The notes: generated by a model from the sequence alone, not told the origin. A stretch of DNA of 64,000 nt from Nordella sp. HKS 07 (GCF_011046735.1 NZ_CP049258.1:2622001-2686000); one strand, 5' to 3'; shown: positions 24,564 through 33,428, counted from the first letter of the stretch. Program-made: numbers and translations.

Positions 24564-26138
24564 TTACAACCCCACAGCGCAGCCGTCGCGGCGTCCTTCC
24601 GAGGCGGCGATCCAGCCATCCTCGCCAAGTCTACAGATGATTTGCGCGGCGCCAAAGTCGAGATATGTGCCGCCGGTGGTCGTATGGCCAAATGCCGCGA
24701 GTGCGGAGCGGGTCGCTTCCGGCCAGGCCGCTTCCAGCGACAGCTGGCCGTCCTCGAAGCGCCAGCGTGGCGCATCGATCACCGCTTGCGGATTCTGATT
24801 CCTGGCCAGCATGCGGCAGGCCACTTGCACATGTCCCTGCGGTTGCATTGAGCCGCCCATGACACCCAAAGCGGCGACCGTCTTGCCGTTCTTCGTGGCG
24901 AAGCCCGGAATAATGGTGTTGAGCGGACGTTTGCCGGGTCCGACGATATTGGGATGGTCCTTGTCGAGGACGAAACAGCAGCCGCGATTATGGAGCGCAA
25001 TGCCGGTGCCCGGCACGACGACGCCTGAGCCGAAGCCGCGATAGTTGGATTGGATAAAGGAGACGGCCATGCCGTTGTGGTCGGCGGCGGCGAGATAGAC
25101 TGTGCCGTGGGTCGATTGCCGGGCAGGTGCGGGCGCGCTGACGCGGTCACGCGTGACACGTGCCGCATGGGCGTCGAGTCTTGCCGGATCGAGAAGATCG
25201 GCGGATGTCAGCCGCATGGCTGAAGGATCGCCGACATGGGCGCGCACTTCCGCCATGCCGATCTTGGTCGCCTCGATTTGCAGATGCACGAACTCGGGAC
25301 TGTCGGCGTCGAGACCGTCGATGTCGAGACGATCCAATATGCCGAGCGCGATCAGCGCCGAGATGCCCTGGCCGTTGGGGGGCAATTCATGGATGTCGTA
25401 GCCGGCGAAACCGACGCTGATCGGCGCCACCCAGTCGGGCGCGTGATCGGCGAGATCGGAGAGGCTTAGAGCCCCGCCTTGCGCCTTTGCTGCTGCCGCG
25501 ATTTTCTGGGCGAGACTGCCGCGATAGAACTCCTCGCCCTTGCTGCGGGCGATGAGCTCGAGTGTATCGGTCTGGCCCGGGCAGCGGAACACTTCACCGG
25601 CCGTGGGCGCCCGGCCATGCGGCAGGAAGCTTTCGGCGAAGCCCGGCTGATCGCGCAGGCGCTCGACCTGATTCTGCCAGATCTGCGCGATGACCGGCGA
25701 CACCAGGAAGCCCTCTTTCGCATAGCGGATTGCCGGCTCGAACAGGGCTTCGAAGGGAAGGCGGCCGAAGCGCTCATGCAGTGCCGCCCATCCAGCGACC
25801 CCGCCCGGAACGGTGACCGAATCCCAGCCCGTCACCGGCATCTTGTCGTGCCCGTCGAAGCGCTTGCGGTGCCAGGCCTTGGGCGCGCGGCCCGAGGCAT
25901 TGAGGCCATAGAGCGCCTTGCCATCATGCACGATGGCGAAGGCATCGCCGCCGATCCCGTTCATGGTCGGCTCGACGACAGTGAGCGCGATCGCGGTGGC
26001 GAGCGCCGCATCGACCGCCGTGCCACCCTTGGCAAGCATAGTGAGGCCGGCTTGCGCCGCGAGCGGCTGCGTCGTCGCCACGCAATTGCGCGCCAGCACC
26101 GGCATGCGTGAAGACGCGTAAGGGAAGTTCCAGTCCAT
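24564..26138 (-). CDS. Gamma-glutamyltransferase-family protein (Ntn hydrolase)
   Basis: This 524-residue protein follows the GGT pattern. It has ATTQPLAAQAGLTMLAKGGT and MNGIGGDAF near the N-terminus, the autoprocessing threonine in STHGTVYLAAAD, and GGSMQPQGHVQV further on. No signal peptide is visible, whereas classical GGT is exported, so it is probably a cytosolic relative cleaving gamma-glutamyl or other amide bonds. GGAGG lies four bases before the ATG. It is the first gene of a three-gene operon with the CoA ligase and the reductase. Confidence 0.88.
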   Translation of the reverse strand: MDWNFPYASSRMPVLARNCVATTQPLAAQAGLTMLAKGGTAVDAALATAIALTVVEPTMNGIGGDAFAIVHDGKALYGLNASGRAPKAWHRKRFDGHDKMPVTGWDSVTVPGGVAGWAALHERFGRLPFEALFEPAIRYAKEGFLVSPVIAQIWQNQVERLRDQPGFAESFLPHGRAPTAGEVFRCPGQTDTLELIARSKGEEFYRGSLAQKIAAAAKAQGGALSLSDLADHAPDWVAPISVGFAGYDIHELPPNGQGISALIALGILDRLDIDGLDADSPEFVHLQIEATKIGMAEVRAHVGDPSAMRLTSADLLDPARLDAHAARVTRDRVSAPAPARQSTHGTVYLAAADHNGMAVSFIQSNYRGFGSGVVVPGTGIALHNRGCCFVLDKDHPNIVGPGKRPLNTIIPGFATKNGKTVAALGVMGGSMQPQGHVQVACRMLARNQNPQAVIDAPRWRFEDGQLSLEAAWPEATRSALAAFGHTTTGGTYLDFGAAQIICRLGEDGWIAASEGRRDGCAVGL

Positions 26139-26152
26139 GGGGCCTCCTCACA

Positions 26153-26305
26153 TCAGAGGGTTGCGCTGAGTTGCGGGATGAAGGCGTCGAAAGTGCGCCC
26201 GAGCCTTTGATACATATCATCGATCTCCTCGCCGGTGATGATCAAGGGCGGCGACAGCGCGATCGTATCGCCCGCACGATCAGCCCATGCTTCTGGGCCT
26301 CAGGC
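26153..26305 (-). pseudogene. C-terminal remnant of a class III aminotransferase
   Basis: Read leftward, this stretch gives EAQKHGLIVRA, then after a small frame shift DTIALSPPLIITGEEIDDMY and a tail ending in a stop codon. This is the typical C-terminus of omega-aminotransferases (class III, PLP-dependent), where RAMGDTIALSPP is expected; a few bases are lost at the shift. The rest of the gene is gone, replaced by the response regulator gene, whose 3' end it touches. It lies just upstream of the GGT-like gene, suggesting that operon once also contained a transaminase. Confidence 0.75.
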
Positions 26306-26998
26306 CGGCTCTTCCGTGTTGAGGCGGTAGCCGATGCCGGGCTCGGTCTGGATATAGCGCGGATTCGCCTGATCGTCCTCGAGCTTGCCGCGCAATTGCC
26401 CGATCAGCACGCGCAGATACTGCATGTCTTCGGCATGCGCCGGCCCCCAGACGGAGGTGAGGATCTGGCGATGGGTGAGGACGCGGCCGGCATTACGCAA
26501 CAGCAGGGCCAGGAGGTCGAATTCCTTGGGCGTAAGCTTGAGCGGCGTACCATCCTTGCTGGCGCGATGAGCGGTCACGTCGAGGCTGATCCGCCCGTGG
26601 CTCAGCACCGGCTGAGTACTGCCGGACCGGTTGTGATGACGCAGCGCCGTGCGGATGCGCGCCAAAAGCTCGCCGATGCCGAAGGGCTTGTTCACATAGT
26701 CGTCGGCGCCGAGATCGAAGGCCTCGATCTTCTCTCCCTCGCGGTCGCGCGCCGAGACGACGATAATCGGAACGGCTGAGAAGGCGCGGGTCTGGCGGAT
26801 CACGTCCTTGCCGTCGAGGTCGGGCAGCCCCAGATCGAGAAGCACGAGGTCGGGCGCGTTGGTGGCGATCATGCGGATCGCTTCGCCGCCGGTCATGGCG
26901 GCCGAAACCGAGAAGCCGCCGGCGGTCAAACCGAGCTTGAGGAAACGCTGGATCTGGGGCTCATCGTCGACGACGAGGATGCGAATATCGCTGGTCAT
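26300..26998 (-). CDS. kdpE: KdpE-type OmpR-family response regulator
   Basis: The protein has a receiver domain with acidic residues in LVVDDEPQ, the phosphoacceptor aspartate in LVLLDLGLPDLDG and the lysine in DDYVNKPFG. A winged-helix output domain follows (LTPKEFDLLALLLRNAGRV, IQTEPGIGYRL). The receiver and the YLRVLIGQLRGKLE recognition region match KdpE, which switches on the Kdp potassium pump. The frame continues upstream, but the ATG at 26998 gives the usual N-terminus. No KdpD kinase or kdpFABC gene lies within the window, and the 3' end abuts an aminotransferase fragment, so the locus looks rearranged. Confidence 0.85.
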   Translation of the reverse strand: MTSDIRILVVDDEPQIQRFLKLGLTAGGFSVSAAMTGGEAIRMIATNAPDLVLLDLGLPDLDGKDVIRQTRAFSAVPIIVVSARDREGEKIEAFDLGADDYVNKPFGIGELLARIRTALRHHNRSGSTQPVLSHGRISLDVTAHRASKDGTPLKLTPKEFDLLALLLRNAGRVLTHRQILTSVWGPAHAEDMQYLRVLIGQLRGKLEDDQANPRYIQTEPGIGYRLNTEEPA

Positions 26999-27055
26999 GG
27001 CGCCATGATAGCACGGCCGGTTGACGGTCCAAGATTCTCCAGGACGACTCCAAAT

Positions 27056-27183
27056 CACCCTCATGCTGAGGTGGCCGCGAAGCGGCCCTCGAAGCATCCC
27101 TCAGGATAGAGTGAATGCATTGAAGGACACCCTTCGAGGCTCCCCCGGCTCAAGGACCGGGGTCGCACCTCAGGGTGAGGGTT
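27056..27183. repeat. Dispersed palindromic repeat, family A, copy 3
   Basis: This copy begins CACCCTCATGCTGAGGTGG, contains GGCCGCGAAGCGGCC and CTCGAAGCATCC like copy 1, and ends GCACCTCAGGGTGAGGG. It lies between the response regulator and the amidase gene end and could act as a terminator for the leftward amidase operon. Confidence 0.8.
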
Positions 27184-27207
27184 AGGATTGCTCTCGTCTA
27201 GTCTGGA

Positions 27208-28197
27208 CTACCCGATATAGCTCTTCAGGATGGATGCCCCGAGCGTATATTTGGGATCGACCATGTTGCCGAGCCGCACCTTGCCGGCCTGGGTCAGCAG
27301 GAAATAGGCTTCATACTGGTCGAAGCCATAATCATCGACCATCCAGTGAATGAGCTCGCGATAGGCGATGCGCGCCGCATCCTCCATCGGCCGCGTGCTG
27401 CCGATCGCCATGATGAACTTCTCGTTCTCGAGCCTGGGCCAGGCGATCTTCCAGTTCTTGATGAGATCGACCTGCACGGTCGTGGTCGAAGGGATTTCGA
27501 CCGCGACGCCGCACAATTCGCCATCGCCCTGGGTGCCGTGACAGTCGCCCAGATAGAGATAGGCGTCCTTGTGATGCACCGGGAAATAGACCACGGCCCC
27601 GGGGCAGACATCGGGCAGGTCCATATTGCCGCCCCAGTAGTCGGGTTGCAACGACGATACGGCCTCGATCTCTGGACTGACGCCGAGCGTGCCGATGAAG
27701 GGCTCGTAGGGCAGCGTGATCTTGCTGTTGAATTTGATTCCCGCCTCCGTCACTTCCATCTTCTTCACCCGTTCCGGCAATGGCGGGTTGAGGAGGGCGG
27801 TGTTGTTGGTGGCGACAAGGCCACCGAATTCCGGGATCAGCGCCGTGGTGCCGACCGGCTGCGGACCGCGCGGCTTGATGCTATGGATATGAACGCAGAG
27901 CACGTCGCCTTTCTCCGCCCCCTTGACCGAAATCGGTCCGCATTGCGGATTGAGGAAGGGCATGTGCAGAAGCTCGCTCGGCTTGTCCTTTTCCGACTTG
28001 ATCGCGCCTTCGAAAGCATCCTGGGTTTCGGCGACGACGATGTCGCCGGGTTCGATCGAAAGCACCGGCTTGGCATAGGGCCCGTAGACATAGTGGTATT
28101 TGCCCTGTTTCTCGACGGTCAGTTCATGCGTCTTGCCGGCTTTGCCGCGCGCGACGCCCTTGCGCGCCATGTAGCTCGTCTCAAGCCAGTTGCCCAT
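27208..28197 (-). CDS. Acetamidase/formamidase family protein
   Basis: The 329-residue protein belongs to the FmdA/AmdA family: VEPGD-like IEPGDIVVAETQDAFEG, LNPQCGPISVKGAEKGDVLCVHI, and the metal/substrate region YLGDCHGTQGDGELCG. Family members hydrolyse short amides to acid and ammonia in the cytosol. The ATG at 28197 follows GGGAGGTG and gives the proper N-terminus; upstream in-frame codons are not family-like. It is the last gene of the leftward SDR, enolase-superfamily and ABC transporter operon, so an amide may be the last or a side step of that pathway. Confidence 0.88.
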   Translation of the reverse strand: MGNWLETSYMARKGVARGKAGKTHELTVEKQGKYHYVYGPYAKPVLSIEPGDIVVAETQDAFEGAIKSEKDKPSELLHMPFLNPQCGPISVKGAEKGDVLCVHIHSIKPRGPQPVGTTALIPEFGGLVATNNTALLNPPLPERVKKMEVTEAGIKFNSKITLPYEPFIGTLGVSPEIEAVSSLQPDYWGGNMDLPDVCPGAVVYFPVHHKDAYLYLGDCHGTQGDGELCGVAVEIPSTTTVQVDLIKNWKIAWPRLENEKFIMAIGSTRPMEDAARIAYRELIHWMVDDYGFDQYEAYFLLTQAGKVRLGNMVDPKYTLGASILKSYIG

Positions 28198-28311
28198 CTT
28201 CACCTCCCTGTTCGTTCCGTCAATTCGGCGGATCCCGATTGCGGGACTGTGCATCGGGTAACGCTGCCTTGTCGAGCGTCGCAACGAAGCGGCCCACGCT
28301 TTTCTCGCGCG

Positions 28312-29076
28312 TCAGCGGCTGGAATAGCCGCCGTCGATTGCAATCGCCTGACCCGTCATGAAGGCCGACAGATCCGACGCCAGGTAGACTGCGAGCTCGC
28401 CCATCTCCTCGAGCTTGCCGGCGCGCGGGATGGGATGCATCAGGCGCTTGGCCTGGATTGCCGCTTCCGGATCGGCCTCGGCCTTCGCCACTTCGAGCGA
28501 CAGCGGCGTCTCGACATAGCCGGGACACATCGCATTCACCCGTACGTTGTGGGGCGCGAAGTCGAGCGCCATCGACTTCACCATGCCAATCACGCCGGCC
28601 TTGGCGCCGCAATAAGCCACACGCTCGGCGCGCCCGATGAGCCCGAAGGTCGATGAGATGATGATGACCGAGGCTTTGCCGGCGGCGAGGAGATGGGAAG
28701 CGGCATAGCGCACGCTTAAGAAAGCCGGCATCAGCGTATGATCCATGATGCGCTGGAATTCCTCGGGCTCCGTATCGAAGATCGATGTGCGGCCGGCCGC
28801 GCCGGCGCTCATCACCAGCGTGTCGAGACCGCCGAGAAATTCGTAAGCCGCGGCGGTGACGCGTCGCACGTCCTCCTTGCGGCTGGCATCGCCCGGAGCG
28901 CTGCCGGCTTTGCCGAAATTAGAGAGCTGCGCGACGGCCTCGTCGAGCACGTTCTTGCGGCGGCCGGACAGGAAGACGCTGGCGCCTTCCTGTGCCAGAG
29001 CCTGCGCGATGGCGAAGCCGATGCCGGTTCCCCCGCCATAGACGAGCGCTTTCTTGCCTTCGAGACGGCGTTCCAT
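28312..29076 (-). CDS. Short-chain dehydrogenase/reductase
   Basis: This 254-residue Rossmann oxidoreductase has the cofactor motif YGGGTGIGFAIA (GxxxGxG), the catalytic serine region IIISSTFGLIG and the Tyr-Lys pair in VAYCGAKAGVIGM (YxxxK). Its C-terminal GQAIAIDGGYSSR is the common FabG-like ending. It oxidises or reduces a hydroxy/keto group, probably of an acid made by the adjacent enolase-superfamily enzyme. Only two bases separate it from that gene. Confidence 0.92.
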   Translation of the reverse strand: MERRLEGKKALVYGGGTGIGFAIAQALAQEGASVFLSGRRKNVLDEAVAQLSNFGKAGSAPGDASRKEDVRRVTAAAYEFLGGLDTLVMSAGAAGRTSIFDTEPEEFQRIMDHTLMPAFLSVRYAASHLLAAGKASVIIISSTFGLIGRAERVAYCGAKAGVIGMVKSMALDFAPHNVRVNAMCPGYVETPLSLEVAKAEADPEAAIQAKRLMHPIPRAGKLEEMGELAVYLASDLSAFMTGQAIAIDGGYSSR

Positions 29077-29078
29077 GA

Positions 29079-30200
29079 TCAGCGGACCTCGAATTGCAGG
29101 ATAGCGGCCTTTTCCACCGCCTTCCAGTCGATGCCGATACCGAGGCCTTCTCCCTTCGGCGCGTGGACATAGCCTTGTTTGTCGGTGCGGATGACGTCAT
29201 GCGAGCCATATTCGAAGGCGGGATAGGGCACTGGCTGCTCGAAATAGGTACAATTCCTGTAGGCCAGCATCACATGGAGATTGGCCGCCTGGGTGAGCGT
29301 ATAGCCCCAGCACTGGATCTCGACATCCATGCCCATCGCCTCGGCGAGCCCCATGATCTTGCGCAGCGGCGTGATGCCGCCGCAGATCGTGGCATCGACG
29401 CGCAAGGCACTCCACGCGCCGAGCTTCGCGGCCTGGGTCAGCATCTGCAGATCGGTCCAGGTATTGCCCGCAGCGATCACCGGCACCGTGCTCTGCCGCC
29501 TGATCTCGCGATAACCTTCGATATCGGTGTCGACGAGCGGCGCCTCGAACCAGCGGAAATCGAGCTCACTTAGATGGCGGGCGGCGCGCAGCGCCCCGTT
29601 GAGATCATAGCGCTGCTCGACATCGAGCATCAGGGCCAGGTCCTTGCCCTCGAAATGGGTCTTGACCGCCTCGCACATCGGCAGGTCGCGTTCGGGCACG
29701 CACCAGCAATGGAATTTCACCGCCTTGAAGCCCTCCGCATGGCGTTCCCCGACATAGTCGATATAGGCCTGGTCGTCGGCGAGCAGCGGCGTCGAGGCAT
29801 AGGACAGGATCTTGTCGCGCGCCCCGCCGAGGAACTGATGCAGCGGCAATCGCGCGTGGCGCGCCGCCATGTCCCACAGGGCGATGTCGATGAGCGAATG
29901 CGCCTGCGGCACCATCGGCGTGCCGAGATTGCGCATCTGATGCCACAAGATCTCGCGCTCGCCGAAATGGCGGCCGATGACGTCGGGCAGCACATGGCGC
30001 AAGGTCTCGCCGACGGCGCGGTCGAAGCAATGCGGCGTAATCATCGCAGCGCCCGCAAAACCCTGAAGCCCGCTCGCCGCCGTTAGGTGCAGGATGATAT
30101 TGGCCATATACTGGCCGGTCATGCCTTCCGCCCATGTATAGCGCTCCACATCGGGACCGACGACGAAGACTTCGGCTCTCTCGATTTTGTGTTCTTTCAT
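29079..30200 (-). CDS. Enolase-superfamily enzyme of the mandelate racemase/glucarate dehydratase type with altered catalytic residues
   Basis: The 373-residue protein has the capping domain and barrel of the mandelate racemase group. Metal ligands are likely Asp in LMLDVEQRY, Glu in RWFEAPL and Asn in VIAAGNTW. An Asn in the third position is known from glucarate dehydratase. The first-strand motif reads VKFHCW, so K-x-H replaces the usual K-x-K. Where the His of the His-Asp dyad is expected, the sequence is EIQCWGYTLTQAANLH. It therefore belongs to an uncommon subgroup and the reaction is open. It sits in an operon with an ABC importer, an SDR and an amidase. Confidence 0.85.
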   Translation of the reverse strand: MKEHKIERAEVFVVGPDVERYTWAEGMTGQYMANIILHLTAASGLQGFAGAAMITPHCFDRAVGETLRHVLPDVIGRHFGEREILWHQMRNLGTPMVPQAHSLIDIALWDMAARHARLPLHQFLGGARDKILSYASTPLLADDQAYIDYVGERHAEGFKAVKFHCWCVPERDLPMCEAVKTHFEGKDLALMLDVEQRYDLNGALRAARHLSELDFRWFEAPLVDTDIEGYREIRRQSTVPVIAAGNTWTDLQMLTQAAKLGAWSALRVDATICGGITPLRKIMGLAEAMGMDVEIQCWGYTLTQAANLHVMLAYRNCTYFEQPVPYPAFEYGSHDVIRTDKQGYVHAPKGEGLGIGIDWKAVEKAAILQFEVR

Positions 30201-30214
30201 GACGCTCTCTTCCG

Positions 30215-30973
30215 TTATCTGCTGCTTTCGCCGTGCCAGCCGAGATGGCTGAGGAAATCACGCGTGCGCGGGACGCGCGGCTGGGTGAAGATCTCATTCG
30301 GCGTGCCTTCCTCGATCACGCGTCCCTTGTCGAAGACGGCGACACGGTGGGCGACGCGGCGGGCGAAATCCATCTCATGGGTGACGACCAGCATGGTCAT
30401 GCCTTCATCGGCGAGCGTCTTCATCACGCTCAGGACCTCGCCGATCGTCTCGGGGTCGAGCGCCGAAGTCGGTTCGTCGAACAGCATCAGCGCCGGCTCC
30501 ATGGCAAGCGCGCGGGCAATGGCGACGCGCTGCTGCTGTCCGCCTGAGAGGGCGGAAGGATAGGATGTTTCCTTGTCGGCGAGGCCGACCTTGGCGAGAA
30601 GCCTGCGCGCCCGCGCTTGCGCCTCCGCCATGGCGAGCTTCAGCACCGTGGTCGGGCCGATGGTGATGTTGCGCAGGACGGTGAGATGTGGAAACAGCTC
30701 GAAATTCTGGAACACCATGCCCATGCGCTGGCGCACCAGCTTCACCGAGCTTTCCGTGCTCCGGACCTCATGGCCGTCGAAGGTGATGCGGCCTTCATCG
30801 ATGGGATCGAGCGCATTGGCGCAGCGTAAGAGCGTCGATTTGCCGGAACCGGAAGGCCCGATGAGGCAGACGACCTCGCCGCGATGGAGCGTCAGGCTGA
30901 CGCCGGCGAGGGCGGTCAGCGCGCCATAGCGCTTGACGACATTCTCGAAGAGGAGGATCGGAGCGGCAGTCAT
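30215..30973 (-). CDS. Polar amino-acid-type ABC transporter ATP-binding protein (GlnQ/HisP-like)
   Basis: The protein of about 252 residues has Walker A GPSGSGKSTLLRCANALD, signature LSGGQQQRVAIARALAM and Walker B LMLFDEPTSALDPE, in the GlnQ/HisP form. The true start overlaps the permease stop by four bases (ATGA); the longer upstream frame lies inside the permease gene and is not coding. It drives uptake through the two permeases encoded just upstream. Confidence 0.94.
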   Translation of the reverse strand: MTAAPILLFENVVKRYGALTALAGVSLTLHRGEVVCLIGPSGSGKSTLLRCANALDPIDEGRITFDGHEVRSTESSVKLVRQRMGMVFQNFELFPHLTVLRNITIGPTTVLKLAMAEAQARARRLLAKVGLADKETSYPSALSGGQQQRVAIARALAMEPALMLFDEPTSALDPETIGEVLSVMKTLADEGMTMLVVTHEMDFARRVAHRVAVFDKGRVIEEGTPNEIFTQPRVPRTRDFLSHLGWHGESSR

Positions 30974-31629
30974 TCGGCGACCTTGAAACGGTGGTGGATC
31001 CAATCGACGAGCTTCGCTTGCGGATAACCCATCAGCCAGTAGAGGGCGGCCATGGCGGTAAGCACTTCGAGGATGCGATAGGTCTCGGCCCGGATCTGCA
31101 GTGCCACATAGGAAAGCTCCGACACCGCGATGATCGAGACGAGTGAGGTATCCTTGAACAGGGACACCCAGGTCGAGGCGAGCGCCGGGAGCACGCGCAT
31201 CAGGGCCTGTGGCGCCACGATGCGGAAGAACACGTCGAGCCGGCTCATGCCCAGCGCCAGGCCGGCATTCCACTGGCCTTGCCTGATCGAGACGATGCCG
31301 GAGCGGAACGTCTCGGAGTTGAAGGCGGAGATATTGCAGACGAGGCCGACGATGGCGGTGGCGATCTGCGAGAGCTGGATGTCGAAATAGGCCGGCAGCA
31401 CATAATAAACCCAGTAGATCTGCAATATGAGCGGTGTCGCGCGGAAGAATTCGACGAAGGCGGTGGCGGCCATCGCGAGGGGCTTGATCCCGGAGAGCCT
31501 GAGCAGCGCCAGCGCTAACCCGCCCGGAATGGCGAGCAGCATGGTGACGCAGGCGAGCCAGATCGTCATCCAGGCGCCATCGAGCAGTCGCGGCAGGCTC
31601 GACCAGACGATGTTCCAGTCGAAGTTCAT
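30970..31629 (-). CDS. Amino-acid-type ABC transporter permease (HisM/GlnP-like)
   Basis: This 219-residue inner-membrane protein has about five hydrophobic segments and the HisMQ-type signature AGLALGMSRLDVFFRIVAPQA that docks with the ATPase, plus VEFFRATPLILQIYW. It pairs with the preceding permease to form the channel. It overlaps both neighbouring genes by four bases. Confidence 0.93.
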   Translation of the reverse strand: MNFDWNIVWSSLPRLLDGAWMTIWLACVTMLLAIPGGLALALLRLSGIKPLAMAATAFVEFFRATPLILQIYWVYYVLPAYFDIQLSQIATAIVGLVCNISAFNSETFRSGIVSIRQGQWNAGLALGMSRLDVFFRIVAPQALMRVLPALASTWVSLFKDTSLVSIIAVSELSYVALQIRAETYRILEVLTAMAALYWLMGYPQAKLVDWIHHRFKVAE

Positions 31630-32291
31630 GACGACCCCAGATGCGCCAGGCGCCGATAGAGCCGGTCGACGCCGCGCGCCACCGGATAGCAGAGGACGAA
31701 ATAAGCGAGCATGGCGGCGGTGTAGAGCTCGAAGGGACGGAAGGTCTTGCCGGCGACGATCTGCGTCTGGCGCAGCAATTCAGGTACCGCGATGACGGAG
31801 GCGATGGCGCTGTCCTTGATGGCGATGACGAAGAGCGAGCCGAGCGCCGGCAGCATGCGGATGACCGCCTGCGGCAGGATGATGGTCTTGATCGCCTGGA
31901 AGCGGCTCATGCCGAGGGCGAGTGCGGCCTGCATCTGGTTGCGGCGTACCGAGGTGAGGCCGGCGCGGATCGTCTCCGACACATAGGCACCGAGATGCAG
32001 GCCGAGGCCCGCAATACCGGCGGTCACCGCATTGATCGACGAACCGATGAGCAGCGGGAAGGCGAAGAACGTCCATACGAGAATGACGAGCAGCGGGATG
32101 GCGCGCATGCTGTCGACATAGAAGCCGAGCACGATATTCGCAGCCCGTCCGCCATAGGTCCGAAGCGCGCCGACGATCACGCCGATGACGAAGCCGAGCG
32201 CCGTCGACATCACGCTGATGAAGATCGTCATGCCGAGCGCCTTGGCGAGGAACGGCCAGCTCGCGATGATGGGTGTGAGATTGATGTCCAT
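31626..32291 (-). CDS. Amino-acid-type ABC transporter permease (HisQ/GlnP-like)
   Basis: The 221-residue membrane protein is similar in layout to its partner, with the ATPase-contact loop ALALGMSRFQAIKTIILPQA and the N-terminal SMRAIPLLVILVW. Two such permeases, one ATPase and one binding protein make the complete polar amino-acid-type importer. A repeat separates it from the upstream binding-protein gene. Confidence 0.93.
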   Translation of the reverse strand: MDINLTPIIASWPFLAKALGMTIFISVMSTALGFVIGVIVGALRTYGGRAANIVLGFYVDSMRAIPLLVILVWTFFAFPLLIGSSINAVTAGIAGLGLHLGAYVSETIRAGLTSVRRNQMQAALALGMSRFQAIKTIILPQAVIRMLPALGSLFVIAIKDSAIASVIAVPELLRQTQIVAGKTFRPFELYTAAMLAYFVLCYPVARGVDRLYRRLAHLGSS

Positions 32292-32325
32292 GGGCAGCTA
32301 TCCTCGCCCAATCCTCTCCCATTTT

Positions 32326-32462
32326 CCCCTCTCCCGCTTGCGGGAGAGGGTGCCCGACAGGGCGGGTGAGGGTGTTGGTTCGATTATCTCAATCTTTGTT
32401 AGGCTATCGAACACCCCCATCCGGCGCTTCGCGCCACCTTCTCCCGCAAGCGGGAGAAGGGG
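32326..32462. repeat. Dispersed palindromic repeat, family B, copy 1
   Basis: The element starts CCCCTCTCCCGCTTGCGGG and ends with the CTCCCGCAAGCGGGAGAAGG hairpin. Its inner arms GGGTGCCCGACAGGGCGGGT and ATCCGGCGCTTCGCGCCACC recur in reverse at 50656-50807. It lies between the binding-protein gene and its permeases and may lower expression of the downstream part of the operon, as hairpins after binding-protein genes often do. Confidence 0.82.
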
Positions 32463-32485
32463 AAACGATGCGGGACGACGAGTGC

Positions 32486-33325
32486 TTACCCGCCGCTCTT
32501 CAAGAGCTTGAGCTCTTCCGCCGTGACCTGGTCCTTGATCTCGTCATAGACGGCCTGCAGCCAGGCGAGGAAAGCCGGATCCTTCTTGTCGACGGCGAGG
32601 CCGACATCGGTCGCCATTTCCGTGCTCTTCAGGCAGTCATCGCCCGACGGGAAGGAGACGAGGCCCGGCACCTGGCGTGCCAGCGCCGGCCAGGCGACAT
32701 TGTCGATCGTCGCGAAGTCGGCGCGCTTGGCCAGGATCTCTTCGACCGGCGCATTGGCGCCCGAGCCCGCCACACCTTTGAGCGTCGCCTTGGGGAAGCG
32801 CGTCGGTGCCCAGGTCTCCGGCGGCGTGCCGGTGAAATAGACCATGGTCAGGTCTTCGCGGTTGAGGTCGTCGACCGTCTTCACATCCTTGAGCTTGGGA
32901 TTATCAGCGAGGCCGAACATGCACAGGCTCGAACGCGAATAGACGACGAAGTTCACCACTTCCTGGCGCTTCGGTGTGACCGCCAGCGGCGCGATGGAGA
33001 TGTCGGCTTCACCGGTCGCCAGGATCGGCACCTTCGTCTCATGGCTGACCGGCACCACTTCCAGCTTCACGCCGAGCCGCTTCGCATATTCCTCGGCGAG
33101 CAGCCAGGCGGGGCCGGAGAATTGCGGGCCCGAGCCCGTAGTGTTTTCAGGCAGCCACGGGAATTCGCCGATCGCGGCGACTTTCAAAGTGCCGCGCTCC
33201 TTGATCGCATCGATCTTGGGACTGGTCCCGGCCGCCGGAACATCGGCGCCCGCATATGCACTACCTGCGAAACCCAGAAGCAGCGCCATGGCGAGCGCCG
33301 CCGGACGGAAAAGGTTCAGCTTCAT
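32486..33325 (-). CDS. ABC transporter substrate-binding protein (family 3, amino-acid type)
   Basis: The 279-residue periplasmic protein has a signal peptide ending SAYAGADV and a family 3 binding fold, with TLKVAAIGEFPWLPEN, ATGEADISIAPLAVTPKRQE and VVYSRSSLCMFG. Family 3 proteins bind amino acids and also opines, ectoine or carboxylates. Its co-transcription with an enolase-superfamily enzyme points to an acidic ligand. It is the first gene of the leftward operon and faces the GntR regulator. Confidence 0.9.
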   Translation of the reverse strand: MKLNLFRPAALAMALLLGFAGSAYAGADVPAAGTSPKIDAIKERGTLKVAAIGEFPWLPENTTGSGPQFSGPAWLLAEEYAKRLGVKLEVVPVSHETKVPILATGEADISIAPLAVTPKRQEVVNFVVYSRSSLCMFGLADNPKLKDVKTVDDLNREDLTMVYFTGTPPETWAPTRFPKATLKGVAGSGANAPVEEILAKRADFATIDNVAWPALARQVPGLVSFPSGDDCLKSTEMATDVGLAVDKKDPAFLAWLQAVYDEIKDQVTAEELKLLKSGG

Positions 33326-33428
33326 TGTTCACTCCCTGAATGAGGCCGGCATTCTTGGCCGGACCGTCTGTGGCCGGGATGGCGCCGGCCCTTCATCCCG
33401 CGCTGATCGCTTGCACGTGATGGTCTAT

